This document shows positions 1 through 7,226 of a DNA stretch of 20,304 nucleotides, in pieces. The stretch is from the NCBI GenBank assembly GCA_029932445.1, contig JAOZQB010000023.1, forward strand, positions 696 to 20,999, written 5' to 3'. Below the pieces are notes generated by a model. It did not search any database. It was not told the origin of the DNA and worked only from the letters and a program-made list of their open reading frames with translations. Source of the DNA: Bacteroidales bacterium. GTDB lineage: Bacteria > Bacteroidota > Bacteroidia > Bacteroidales > JAADGE01. Every line of letters begins with the position of its first letter. Within the stretch, counting starts at the first letter, position 1. The position numbers were made by a program, and so were the translations under genes.

Positions 1-531
1 AATTGAAAATTTATTTCCGGTATTGGTAAGTGTATTAAAACTTTCCATATAAAGAAAAATGCCCGGGCTTATTTGTTTGTGAATATTTCTGTCACTGTTA
101 TAATAAGTTCCGTTGATATAGGTATTTTCGAAATCGAGCCTTTCTCGGTTTGCCGGAGGAATTACAAAATTACTCAGGAAAAAAGAAGCCAAAGCAAGAA
201 TAAGTGCTGAAATAAAATAAGGATACATCATTCTTTGAAAACTGATTCCGGAACCTAAAATTGCAATTATTTCAGATTGGTCAGCCATTTTTGCAGTAAA
301 AAAAACAACACTGATAAAAACAAAAAGAAAAAGGAAAAGATTTGTATAATAGGGAATGAAATTAAAATAATATTGAAAAACTATTTCTTGAAGCGGAATT
401 TGTTTTTCAATAAAAGAATCTATTTTTTGTGATAAATCAATAACAATTGCCAGACTGATAATAAGTATGATAGAAAAAATAAAAGTTCCGAGAAACTTCT
501 TTATAATATATCTGTCAAGTGTTTTAAGCAT
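1..531 (-). CDS. LptF/LptG-family lipopolysaccharide export permease, N-terminal part (runs off the window)
   Basis: Reading the minus strand from the ATG at 531 gives 177 codons open to the window edge. The product starts MLKTLDRYIIKKFLGTF, the usual opening of YjgP/YjgQ (LptF/LptG) permeases. Predicted membrane segments lie near residues 16-33, 59-79 and 104-124, and the family-typical stretch SEIIAILGSGISF follows the second one, at about 86-98. LptF and LptG form the inner-membrane part of the LptB2FG ABC exporter, which extracts lipopolysaccharide for transport to the outer membrane. The periplasmic domain begins after about residue 125 and the rest is missing, so I cannot tell LptF from LptG. 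The gene is co-oriented with the EF-G2 gene but separated from it by 145 bases containing a terminator, so it is probably transcribed on its own. The family call is confident; the symbol is left empty. Confidence 0.85.
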   Translation of the reverse strand, partial: MLKTLDRYIIKKFLGTFIFSIILIISLAIVIDLSQKIDSFIEKQIPLQEIVFQYYFNFIPYYTNLFLFLFVFISVVFFTAKMADQSEIIAILGSGISFQRMMYPYFISALILALASFFLSNFVIPPANRERLDFENTYINGTYYNSDRNIHKQISPGIFLYMESFNTLTNTGNKFSI

Positions 532-549
532 TTATTTTGTTTAAATTAA

Positions 550-557
550 CAAACATA
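550..557 (-). promoter_or_regulatory. Possible -7 promoter element for the LptF/G-family gene
   Basis: On the minus strand this reads TATGTTTG, a full match to the Bacteroidota -7 consensus TAnnTTTG, and ends 18 bases before the ATG at 531. I see no TTG-type -33 box at the expected 19-21 base distance, and the implied leader would be very short. It is a weak call. Confidence 0.35.
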
Positions 558-620
558 ACTTATGTCATAAAATTGTTTGAAGAATAAAAAACTTTGTAAA
601 AATATTTAAAATATAGGAAG

Positions 621-653
621 CAAAAAAATAAAAGCACTCGTCAGAGTGCTTTT
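621..653 (-). terminator. Rho-independent terminator of the EF-G2 gene
   Basis: A 10-bp perfect stem (AAAAGCACTC at 630-639 with GAGTGCTTTT at 644-653) closes a 4-base loop. It begins 23 bases past the EF-G2 stop codon. Read on the minus strand, the stem is followed by an A and seven T (629-622), as expected for intrinsic termination. It isolates the EF-G2 transcript from the permease gene downstream. Confidence 0.8.
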
Positions 654-676
654 ATACTATTAAAGATTATTAAAAA

Positions 677-2836
677 TTAATTTTCATCTTCTTCTTCAGC
701 CTCATGTGCCTTGATTAATTCCGTTTGAATATCACCCGGAACCGGAGCATATTCGGTAAATTCCATTTCAAATGTTGCTCTTCCGCCTGAAATCGAACTA
801 AGTGCAGTGGCATATTTTGTAACTTCTGCCAAAGGTATTTTTGCATTAATAACTTCAAATCCTTTTGCACTGCTCATCCCTAAAATAATTGCTCTTCTCC
901 CTTGAAGATCACTCATTACGTCACCCATGCTTTCTGAGGGAACCATAACTTCTAAATTATAAATCGGTTCAAGAATTTTCGGTCCGGCTTTTTTAAAGGC
1001 ATCAGAAAACGCTTTGGATCCGGCAATTTTAAATGAGATTTCATTTGAATCAACATCATGCATTTTACCGTCATAAACCATTACGCGAATATCTCTGGCA
1101 TAACTTCCCGTAAGCGGGCCGTTTTCCATTTTTTCCATTAAACCTTTTATAATTGCAGGCATATAATTTTTGTCAATTACACCGCCGACAATACAGTTGT
1201 AGAAAATCAATTTACCGCCCCATTTCAAATCGATTATGTCTTCATCTCTGACATTAACAGTAATTTCTTTACTGTTAAATTTATAGGTTCCCGGTTTTGC
1301 TTTTCCTTCTTCAAAGGGTTCAATAATCATATGAACTTCCCCGAATTGGCCGGCACCGCCCGATTGTTTTTTATGGCGATAATCTGCTTGTGCAGCTTTT
1401 GTAATAGTTTCTCTGTACGGTATTTTAGGTGCAAGAAATTCAGCTTCTACTTTAAAAATATTGTCTAAATGCCATTTTAAGGTATTCAAATGATGGTCAC
1501 CTTGTCCGTGAATAATCAATTGTTTTAGTTCTTTAGAATATTCAAGAATATAAGTGGGGTCTTCATCTCTTAAACGATGCAGATATTCTCCTAATTTTTC
1601 TTCATCCGATTCGCTTAATGCTCTTATTGCTTTTCTGAATTTCGGATTGGGATATTGAATGTCTTTATATTTAAATTCACATCCTTTTTCATTTAATGTA
1701 TCACCGTTTGACGTGCTTTTCAATTTAACGGTTGCTCCGATATCACCGGCAACAATTGAATTTACGTTTTCTCTGTTTTTTCCGTTTGAAGCAAAAATTT
1801 GAGAAATTCGTTCTTTATTTTGATTGCTTTGATTTATTAAATCATCACTTTCACTAATTTCTCCCGACATCATTTTAAAATATAAAACTTCTCCGAGATG
1901 TTCTTCAACGCTTGTTTTGAAAACAAATAATGATTTGGGTCCTGCGGCATCCGGTTTAACTTCTTTATCGTCAACTGTTTTAACAGCAGGCATTTCTTCA
2001 GGAGAAGGTAAAGCATTTTTAATGAAATCAAGCAATCTGCGAGTCCCCATATTTTGTTTTGCTGCCGTACATAAAACGGGAAACATTCCTCTGTTCAGGA
2101 TTCCTTTCAGAATACCGTCACGCATTTCATCTTCCGTTAATGTCTCATTTTCAAAGAATGTTTCCATTAAACTTTCATCATTTTCGGCAGCCGATTCTAT
2201 TAAAGCCATTCTCAGCTCATCGGCTTTGTCTTTTTCTTCGGCAGGAATATCAACAACTTCCGGATTGCTTCCGTCAGTTGCCCATTTATACATTTTTCCG
2301 GTAATCAAATCTATGATTGAATTAAACTCAGAACCCTGATTAACAGGATATTGTACTATTGTAACATTTCCCGAGAATTGTTCTTTTGCAAGATCAATTG
2401 TTTTTTCAAAATTTGTTTTATCGTGATTTAAATGGTTTGCAACTATAATAACGGGTTTATTGAATTTTTCAGCTAATCTCCAATGAATTTCGGAACCTAC
2501 CTCAATACCGTTTTGAGTATTTAAGAGCAACAAAGTCGTGTCGGCAATTGAAATTGATGATACGGCGCCGCCTATAAAATCAAGTGCACCCGGTGCATCT
2601 AAGATATTAATTTTTGTATTTTCCCATTCGGTGTGCATAACGGCCGAATAAACAGAACCCTCTTGTTCGTGTTCAACAGGTTTATAGTCGGATAAAGTTG
2701 TTTTTGCATCAATACTGCCTCTTCTTTGGATTTTTTTACCTTCAAAAGCCATGTTTTCGGCTAAAGTTGATTTTCCGCTTCCGGCATGCCCTGTAAGAGC
2801 AATGTTTCTGATATCTTTTGTCTTATAAACTTTCAT
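677..2836 (-). CDS. Elongation factor G paralogue (EF-G2 type) with degenerate G domain
   Basis: The 719-residue protein is co-linear with EF-G: G domain at about 8-285, then domains II-V, ending in an acidic tail (EAEEEDEN). The P-loop GHAGSGKST (16-24) can still bind phosphate. However, Gly19 replaces the family Asp, the switch I RGITI motif is absent (the region reads EQEGSVYSAV), DTPGH is DAPGA (80-84) with Ala84 in place of the catalytic His, and NKMD is NHLN (134-137). Domain IV keeps the usual tip: KKQSGGAGQFGEV with Gln491, and KMHDVDSNE with His593. EF-G normally drives tRNA-mRNA translocation using GTP hydrolysis. A Bacteroides EF-G paralogue without GTPase activity (EF-G2) is known, and this gene looks like that class; equivalence is inferred. 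The gene is divergent from the str cluster, with its own promoter and terminator. The ATG at 2836 directly precedes the conserved G-domain start. Confidence 0.9.
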   Translation of the reverse strand: MKVYKTKDIRNIALTGHAGSGKSTLAENMAFEGKKIQRRGSIDAKTTLSDYKPVEHEQEGSVYSAVMHTEWENTKINILDAPGALDFIGGAVSSISIADTTLLLLNTQNGIEVGSEIHWRLAEKFNKPVIIVANHLNHDKTNFEKTIDLAKEQFSGNVTIVQYPVNQGSEFNSIIDLITGKMYKWATDGSNPEVVDIPAEEKDKADELRMALIESAAENDESLMETFFENETLTEDEMRDGILKGILNRGMFPVLCTAAKQNMGTRRLLDFIKNALPSPEEMPAVKTVDDKEVKPDAAGPKSLFVFKTSVEEHLGEVLYFKMMSGEISESDDLINQSNQNKERISQIFASNGKNRENVNSIVAGDIGATVKLKSTSNGDTLNEKGCEFKYKDIQYPNPKFRKAIRALSESDEEKLGEYLHRLRDEDPTYILEYSKELKQLIIHGQGDHHLNTLKWHLDNIFKVEAEFLAPKIPYRETITKAAQADYRHKKQSGGAGQFGEVHMIIEPFEEGKAKPGTYKFNSKEITVNVRDEDIIDLKWGGKLIFYNCIVGGVIDKNYMPAIIKGLMEKMENGPLTGSYARDIRVMVYDGKMHDVDSNEISFKIAGSKAFSDAFKKAGPKILEPIYNLEVMVPSESMGDVMSDLQGRRAIILGMSSAKGFEVINAKIPLAEVTKYATALSSISGGRATFEMEFTEYAPVPGDIQTELIKAHEAEEEDEN

Positions 2837-2885
2837 CGGATATTTTATTATTAATTAATATTATATAGTTACCAAAAATTGCATG

Positions 2886-2915
2886 CAAAAATATAAAAAT
2901 TATAGAAGTATGCAA
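2886..2915 (-). promoter_or_regulatory. Bacteroidota-type promoter of the EF-G2 gene
   Basis: On the minus strand, TTG (2915-2913), 19 bases, then TATTTTTG (2893-2886) fits the -33/-7 arrangement of Bacteroidota housekeeping promoters (TTG and TAnnTTTG, 19-21 bases apart). The expected transcript start near 2880 gives a leader of about 40 bases before the ATG at 2836. Confidence 0.65.
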
Positions 2916-3207
2916 TACTTGATTTTTATTTATTATGTGTTTTATAATATAAAAATAAATTATTTTTGATTTTGACCCGTATAGATACCTTGTCTATGTT
3001 TCTTTTTTATAAAGAGGTGTCCGAATGGCATTGCATAAGCTGTACTTTAACTGACATATTTTGAAATATGCATATTAATGTGATGAATCCGTCGTATTAA
3101 GCAGAAGAAAATCTACGGTAAGAAACTCATTTAAATAATTCAATTTTTACATAGGATAACTAAAATGATTTTTTTTTGTAATTATTTAATTTAATTTCCA
3201 AAAACTA

Positions 3208-3237
3208 TTGCATTGAAAAAAAATAATTTTACCTTTG
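3208..3237 (+). promoter_or_regulatory. Bacteroidota-type promoter of the str-S10-spc-alpha array
   Basis: TTG (3208-3210), 19 bases, then TACCTTTG (3230-3237) is a full match to the Bacteroidota -33/-7 consensus. The start of transcription is expected around 3242-3246, leaving a leader of only about 20 bases before the rpsL ATG. This is the only convincing promoter I found for the 32 plus-strand genes downstream. Confidence 0.75.
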
Positions 3238-3264
3238 CAGCCCAAATTTTAAAATAAGTCAGAA

Positions 3265-3639
3265 ATGCCTACAATTCAACAATTAATAAGAAAAGGGAGA
3301 AAACACGTAAAAGGAAAAAGTAAATCTCCGGCATTAAATTCAAGCCCTCAAAAAAGAGGCGTATGCGTCAGAGTATATACAACAACGCCCAAAAAACCGA
3401 ATTCTGCAATGCGTAAAGTTGCCAGAGTAAGATTAACAAACGGAAAAGAAGTGAATGCTTATATTCCCGGAGAAGGTCATAATCTGCAAGAACACTCGAT
3501 TGTTTTGGTAAGAGGCGGAAGAGTTAAAGATTTGCCGGGTGTTAGATACCATGTGATTCGGGGAACGCTTGATACTCAGGGAGTTGATGATAGAACTCAA
3601 AGACGTTCTAAATACGGTACAAAAAAACCTAAGAAATAA
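3265..3639 (+). CDS. rpsL: Small-subunit ribosomal protein uS12
   Basis: The 124-residue product matches the usual length of S12. S12 lines the decoding centre of the 30S subunit and takes part in tRNA selection. The family signature PKKPNSAMRKVARV is at 42-55 and GGRVKDLPGVRYH at 84-96. Lys43 and Lys88, the positions where streptomycin-resistance substitutions usually arise, are both wild type. Asp89 is the residue that RimO methylthiolates in many bacteria. It is the first gene of the long plus-strand array, about 20 bases from the predicted transcript start. The start region is A/T-rich (AAATAAGTCAGAAATG) without a Shine-Dalgarno motif. Confidence 0.98.
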   Translation: MPTIQQLIRKGRKHVKGKSKSPALNSSPQKRGVCVRVYTTTPKKPNSAMRKVARVRLTNGKEVNAYIPGEGHNLQEHSIVLVRGGRVKDLPGVRYHVIRGTLDTQGVDDRTQRRSKYGTKKPKK

Positions 3640-3660
3640 TTATATTATATATTAAGGTAT

Positions 3661-4137
3661 ATGAGAAATCAAAAGAAAAGAAAATTCGGAATTCAAGCAG
3701 ATCCGAAATTTAATGACAAAATGGTTGCCCAATTTGTAAACAATTTAATGTTAGACGGAAAAAAGAATACATCATTTGATATTTTTTATTCGGCACTTGA
3801 AATTGTTGAACAAAGAGCAAAAGACATTGAAAAAACACCGCTTGAAATTTGGAAAAAAGCAGTTGAAAATATAACTCCGCAAGTTGAAGTGAAAAGCAGA
3901 AGAGTCGGGGGTGCAACGTTTCAAGTTCCTACTGAAATTAATCCGGGCAGAAAAATGTCTATCAGTATGAAAAATATGATTAAATATGCACGTGCCAGAA
4001 GAGGAAAATCAATGGCTGAAAAATTAGCAGCTGAAATTATGGATGCATACAACGAAGAAGGCGGCGCTTTTAAAAGAAAAGAAGAAACACACAGAATGGC
4101 TGAAGCAAATAAAGCATTTGCACATTTCAGATTCTAA
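3661..4137 (+). CDS. rpsG: Small-subunit ribosomal protein uS7
   Basis: The 158-residue product is S7, which nucleates assembly of the 30S head by binding the 3' major domain of 16S rRNA and lies near the E-site tRNA. Recognisable features are the KFNDKMVAQFVNNLMLDGKK segment near the N-terminus, VEVKSRRVGGATFQVPTEI (about 75-93) and the helical SMAEKLAAEIMDAYNEEG followed by HRMAEANKAFAHFRF at the C-terminus. It follows rpsL by 21 bases and precedes fusA by 8. In E. coli S7 represses its operon by binding the S12-S7 intercistronic RNA; the 21-base gap here is far too short for that structure, so such control is unlikely in this form. Confidence 0.98.
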   Translation: MRNQKKRKFGIQADPKFNDKMVAQFVNNLMLDGKKNTSFDIFYSALEIVEQRAKDIEKTPLEIWKKAVENITPQVEVKSRRVGGATFQVPTEINPGRKMSISMKNMIKYARARRGKSMAEKLAAEIMDAYNEEGGAFKRKEETHRMAEANKAFAHFRF

Positions 4138-4145
4138 TAATATAA

Positions 4146-6260
4146 ATGGCAACAGAAGATTTAAAATATACGCGTAACATTGGTATCATGGCTCACATTG
4201 ATGCCGGTAAAACAACAACAACCGAAAGGATATTGTATTATACCGGTGTGAATTATAAAATTGGTGAGGTTCATGACGGTCTTGCAACCATGGATTGGAT
4301 GGAGCAAGAGCAAGAACGCGGTATAACAATTACTTCTGCAGCAACTACAACTTACTGGAAAAATAACGGGAACGATTATAAAATTAATATAATTGATACT
4401 CCCGGACATGTTGATTTTACGGTTGAAGTAGAAAGATCTCTCAGAGTATTAGACGGTGCAATCGGTGTTTTTTGTGCTGTGGGCGGTGTGGAACCTCAAT
4501 CGGAAACCGTTTGGCGACAAGCTGATAAATATGATGTTCCGGTAATTGCTTTTGTTAATAAAATGGACAGACTCGGTGCCGATTTTTTTGGTGTTGTTGA
4601 ACAAATAAAAGAAAAACTTGCAGCTAATGCCGTTCCTTTTCAAATTCCGATTGGTTCCGAAGAGAATTTTATAGGAGTTATTGATTTAATTGAAAAGAAA
4701 ACCTATATTTGGAATGATGATGATGAATACGGAGAAAAATTTGAAGTTTCCGAAATCAGTGAAGAGTATATAGAAACTGTTGAAGAGTGGAGAGAACATT
4801 TAATTGAGAATATTATTGAGCATGATGATGCAATGATGGAACGATTTTTCGATAATCGTGATAAAATCAGTGTCGAAGAATTTAAAAAAGTTGCAAGAAA
4901 AACAATATTAGAAAGAAAAGTGATTCCGGTTTTCTGCGGATCAGCTTTTAAAAATAAGGGTATTCAGCAATTACTGGATGCTGTTGCGGATTATCTGCCG
5001 AGCCCTATAGATATTCCGCCTGTAAAAGGGCTCAATCCTAAAAACAACGATGAAGTTGTAAGAAACGCAGATAAAAACGAACCTTTATCTGCATTAGTTT
5101 TTAAAATAACGGCTGATAAATTTGTTGGAAAATTAGCTTATATCAGAGTTTATTCAGGTACTTTAAAAGCTAAAAGTCAGGTATTTATACCCAGAACAAA
5201 AAAACGTGAACGTTTGATGAACCTTTATCACATGCATGCAAATAAGCAAATTGCAATTGATGAGGTTACTGCCGGAGATATTTGTGCCGTAAGCGGTTTT
5301 AAAGATATTCAAACAGGCGATACTTTAACAACGGAGAATAAACAAGTCATACTTGAAAATATTCATTTCCCGGATCCCGTAATCGGTGTTGTTATAGAAC
5401 CGAAAGCTCAAAAAGATATTGATAAATTAGCAGATTCTTTAAAAGTCCTTTCAGATGAAGATCCTACTTTTCAAGTAAAAATTGATGAAAATACAGGTCA
5501 ACGTATTATTTCCGGTATGGGCGAACTTCATTTAGAAATAATTACGGACAGATTAGAAAGAGAATTTAATATTCAATGTAATAAGGGTAAACCGCAAGTA
5601 TCCTATAAAGAAGCATTAACAAAAACGGTTGAACATCTTGAAATTTTTGATAAAGATACAACGGGGAAAGGTAAGTTTGCCGAAATTAAAGTAAAAATTG
5701 GCCCTTATGAAGGTCAAAATTCAGAAGACAAATTCAGGTTTATTAATAGACTTAATAACGGAGTTTTACCGAATAATTTTGTTTCTGCGGTTGAAAAAGG
5801 ATTTTTTCAAGCTATGAATAACGGACCTTTGGCAGGATATCCTCTGGATAATCTGAAAGTTGAATTAATTAATGCTTCATACAAACATGATGAATCAGAT
5901 GAAATGTCATTTGAAATTGCTGCAAGACAAGCATATCGAAAAGCAAGTGTTAAATCAGCACCAATTCTTCTTGAACCGTTTATGAATGTTGAAGTATTAA
6001 CACCGGGAGAATATCTCGGAGACATTATTTCAGATTTAAATAAAAAACGCGCTAAAATAAACGGAACATCTGAAAGAGCAAACATGCAAATAATTGATGC
6101 AGTCGTACCTTTATCTGAGATGTTCGGTTATGTAACGACTTTAAGAACTTTAAGCTCCGGAAGAGCATCTTCTACGATGGAATTTTCGTATTACGGAAAA
6201 GTGGAAGAAAAAATATCAAATGAAATAATTGCAAGACTAACAGGAAAAATTTTTGCTTAA
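4146..6260 (+). CDS. fusA: Elongation factor G (translocase GTPase), domain IV tip divergent
   Basis: The 704-residue protein has all EF-G domains. Its G domain is canonical: AHIDAGKTT (16-24), RGITI (58-62), DTPGH with catalytic His88 (84-88) and NKMD (138-141). EF-G binds the pre-translocation ribosome and drives movement of tRNA and mRNA; it also acts with RRF in recycling. Domain II starts near 310, III near 405, IV near 480 and V near 605. The oddity is the domain IV tip: loop I reads DKDTTGKGKF (502-511) where the family has KQSGGRGKF or KQSGGRGQY, and loop II reads ASYKHDESDE where most have GSFHPVDSDQ or GSYHDVDSSE. The two tip residues Gln and His are thus Asp504 and Lys580. Its place between rpsG and rpsJ is the normal str position. 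The ATG is 8 bases after rpsG and directly precedes the conserved N-terminus. Confidence 0.97.
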   Translation: MATEDLKYTRNIGIMAHIDAGKTTTTERILYYTGVNYKIGEVHDGLATMDWMEQEQERGITITSAATTTYWKNNGNDYKINIIDTPGHVDFTVEVERSLRVLDGAIGVFCAVGGVEPQSETVWRQADKYDVPVIAFVNKMDRLGADFFGVVEQIKEKLAANAVPFQIPIGSEENFIGVIDLIEKKTYIWNDDDEYGEKFEVSEISEEYIETVEEWREHLIENIIEHDDAMMERFFDNRDKISVEEFKKVARKTILERKVIPVFCGSAFKNKGIQQLLDAVADYLPSPIDIPPVKGLNPKNNDEVVRNADKNEPLSALVFKITADKFVGKLAYIRVYSGTLKAKSQVFIPRTKKRERLMNLYHMHANKQIAIDEVTAGDICAVSGFKDIQTGDTLTTENKQVILENIHFPDPVIGVVIEPKAQKDIDKLADSLKVLSDEDPTFQVKIDENTGQRIISGMGELHLEIITDRLEREFNIQCNKGKPQVSYKEALTKTVEHLEIFDKDTTGKGKFAEIKVKIGPYEGQNSEDKFRFINRLNNGVLPNNFVSAVEKGFFQAMNNGPLAGYPLDNLKVELINASYKHDESDEMSFEIAARQAYRKASVKSAPILLEPFMNVEVLTPGEYLGDIISDLNKKRAKINGTSERANMQIIDAVVPLSEMFGYVTTLRTLSSGRASSTMEFSYYGKVEEKISNEIIARLTGKIFA

Positions 6261-6271
6261 ATTATATATCA

Positions 6272-6577
6272 ATGGCACAAAAAATCAGAATAAAGTTAAA
6301 ATCTTATGATCATAATTTGGTTGATAATTCAGCCGAAAAGATTGTAAAAACAGTTAAAACAACGGGTGCAGTAGTTAGCGGTCCTATACCTTTACCTACT
6401 CAAAAAAGAATTTTTACCGTTCTGCGTTCAACTTTCGTGAATAAAAAATCCAGAGAACAATTTCAACTCTCTTCTTTTAAACGATTGATTGACATTTACA
6501 GTTCAAATTCAAAAACCGTTGATGCTTTAATGAAATTAGAACTTCCGAGCGGAGTTGATGTAGAAATTAAAGTTTGA
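6272..6577 (+). CDS. rpsJ: Small-subunit ribosomal protein uS10 (NusE)
   Basis: This 101-residue protein is full length for S10, a component of the 30S head that also acts as NusE with NusB in transcription antitermination. The conserved SGPIPLPTQKRIFTVLRS motif is at about 36-53, and the C-terminal LELPSGVDVEIKV is typical. It follows fusA by only 11 bases. The long S10 leader used by E. coli for L4-mediated attenuation is therefore absent, and the gene is transcribed as a continuation of the str genes. Confidence 0.98.
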   Translation: MAQKIRIKLKSYDHNLVDNSAEKIVKTVKTTGAVVSGPIPLPTQKRIFTVLRSTFVNKKSREQFQLSSFKRLIDIYSSNSKTVDALMKLELPSGVDVEIKV

Positions 6578-6605
6578 TTTTTATTAATTACTAAAGAATA
6601 GAAAA

Positions 6606-7226
6606 ATGGCCGGATTAATCGGGAAAAAAATCGGAATGACATCCGTTTTCAGTGCCGAGGGAAAAAATATTCCATGCACTGTTTTAGAAGCCGGACCTTG
6701 TGTTGTTACTCAAATTAAAACGATTGACAACGACGGGTATGAAGCTGTACAATTAGCGTACGATGAAAAAAAGGAAAAACGAACGACAAAAGCAGAGACG
6801 GGACATTTCAAAAATGCAAAAACGTCTGCTAAAAGAAAAGTGGTTGAATTTTCCCCGGAAAATGGTATTGAACATAAATTAGGAGATGTTATTGATGTCG
6901 AAACATTTAATAACGATACTTGGGTTGATGTAACCGGTTTCTCAAAAGGAAAAGGTTTTCAAGGTGTTGTGAAAAGATATAATTTTAAAGGTGTTAATGA
7001 TGCAACACACGGACAACACAACAGATTAAGAGCTCCGGGTTCTTTAGGTGCTTCTTCATATCCTTCAAGAGTTTTCAAAGGAATGAGAATGGCAGGAAGA
7101 ACCGGAAATGACAGAAAAAAAGTTTTAAACCTACGTGTTTTGAAAATTATTCCCGAGAATAATATTATTATAGTAAAAGGATCCGTTCCGGGTGCTAAAG
7201 GTTCATATATCTTAATTGAAAAATAA
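6606..7226 (+). CDS. rplC: Large-subunit ribosomal protein uL3
   Basis: The 206-residue product is L3, an early 50S assembly protein whose long extension reaches toward the peptidyl-transferase centre. It starts MAGLIGKKIGMTSVF, and the extension is recognisable as ATHGQHNRLRAPGSLGASSYPSRVFKGMRMAG at about 135-166, containing the Gln that PrmB methylates in other bacteria. Length is close to the family norm of about 205-210. Its stop codon overlaps the rplD start by one base (TAATG at 7224-7228), which suggests translational coupling. Confidence 0.98.
   Translation: MAGLIGKKIGMTSVFSAEGKNIPCTVLEAGPCVVTQIKTIDNDGYEAVQLAYDEKKEKRTTKAETGHFKNAKTSAKRKVVEFSPENGIEHKLGDVIDVETFNNDTWVDVTGFSKGKGFQGVVKRYNFKGVNDATHGQHNRLRAPGSLGASSYPSRVFKGMRMAGRTGNDRKKVLNLRVLKIIPENNIIIVKGSVPGAKGSYILIEK

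Larger units (their letters stand above)
2837..3264. other. Divergent intergenic region with an unexplained central island
   Basis: These 428 bases separate the EF-G2 gene (minus) from rpsL (plus). The left edge holds the EF-G2 promoter and the right edge the rpsL promoter. Between them, at about 2975-3120, lies a stretch that looks less AT-rich than its flanks and belongs to neither leader. It contains short hairpins, for example ATAGA/TCTAT (2981-2997) and CATATT/AATATG with a TTGA loop (3055-3070), and a possible CCGT/ACGG pairing (3089-3118). I recognise no known RNA family, no complete tRNA and no convincing gene. It could hold a small RNA, a regulator-binding region or remnant sequence. 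Confidence 0.5.

Noticed and set aside
1917..2339. A 140-residue plus-strand ORF opposite the EF-G2 gene.
   Set aside because: It is antisense to a clearly conserved gene and its Ser/Leu/Phe-rich composition is what the complementary strand of Glu/Lys-rich coding sequence gives.
2996..3064. A 22-residue plus-strand ORF (MFLFYKEVSEWHCISCTLTD...) in the intergenic island.
   Set aside because: It is too short for statistical support, resembles no family I know, and overlaps the tRNA-like and hairpin signals, which may explain the less AT-rich sequence.
3014..3120. A functional tRNA, SRP RNA or 6S RNA gene.
   Set aside because: No complete cloverleaf, no GGAA-capped SRP domain and no long rod with a central bubble can be drawn; only a tRNA-Ser-like fragment remains.
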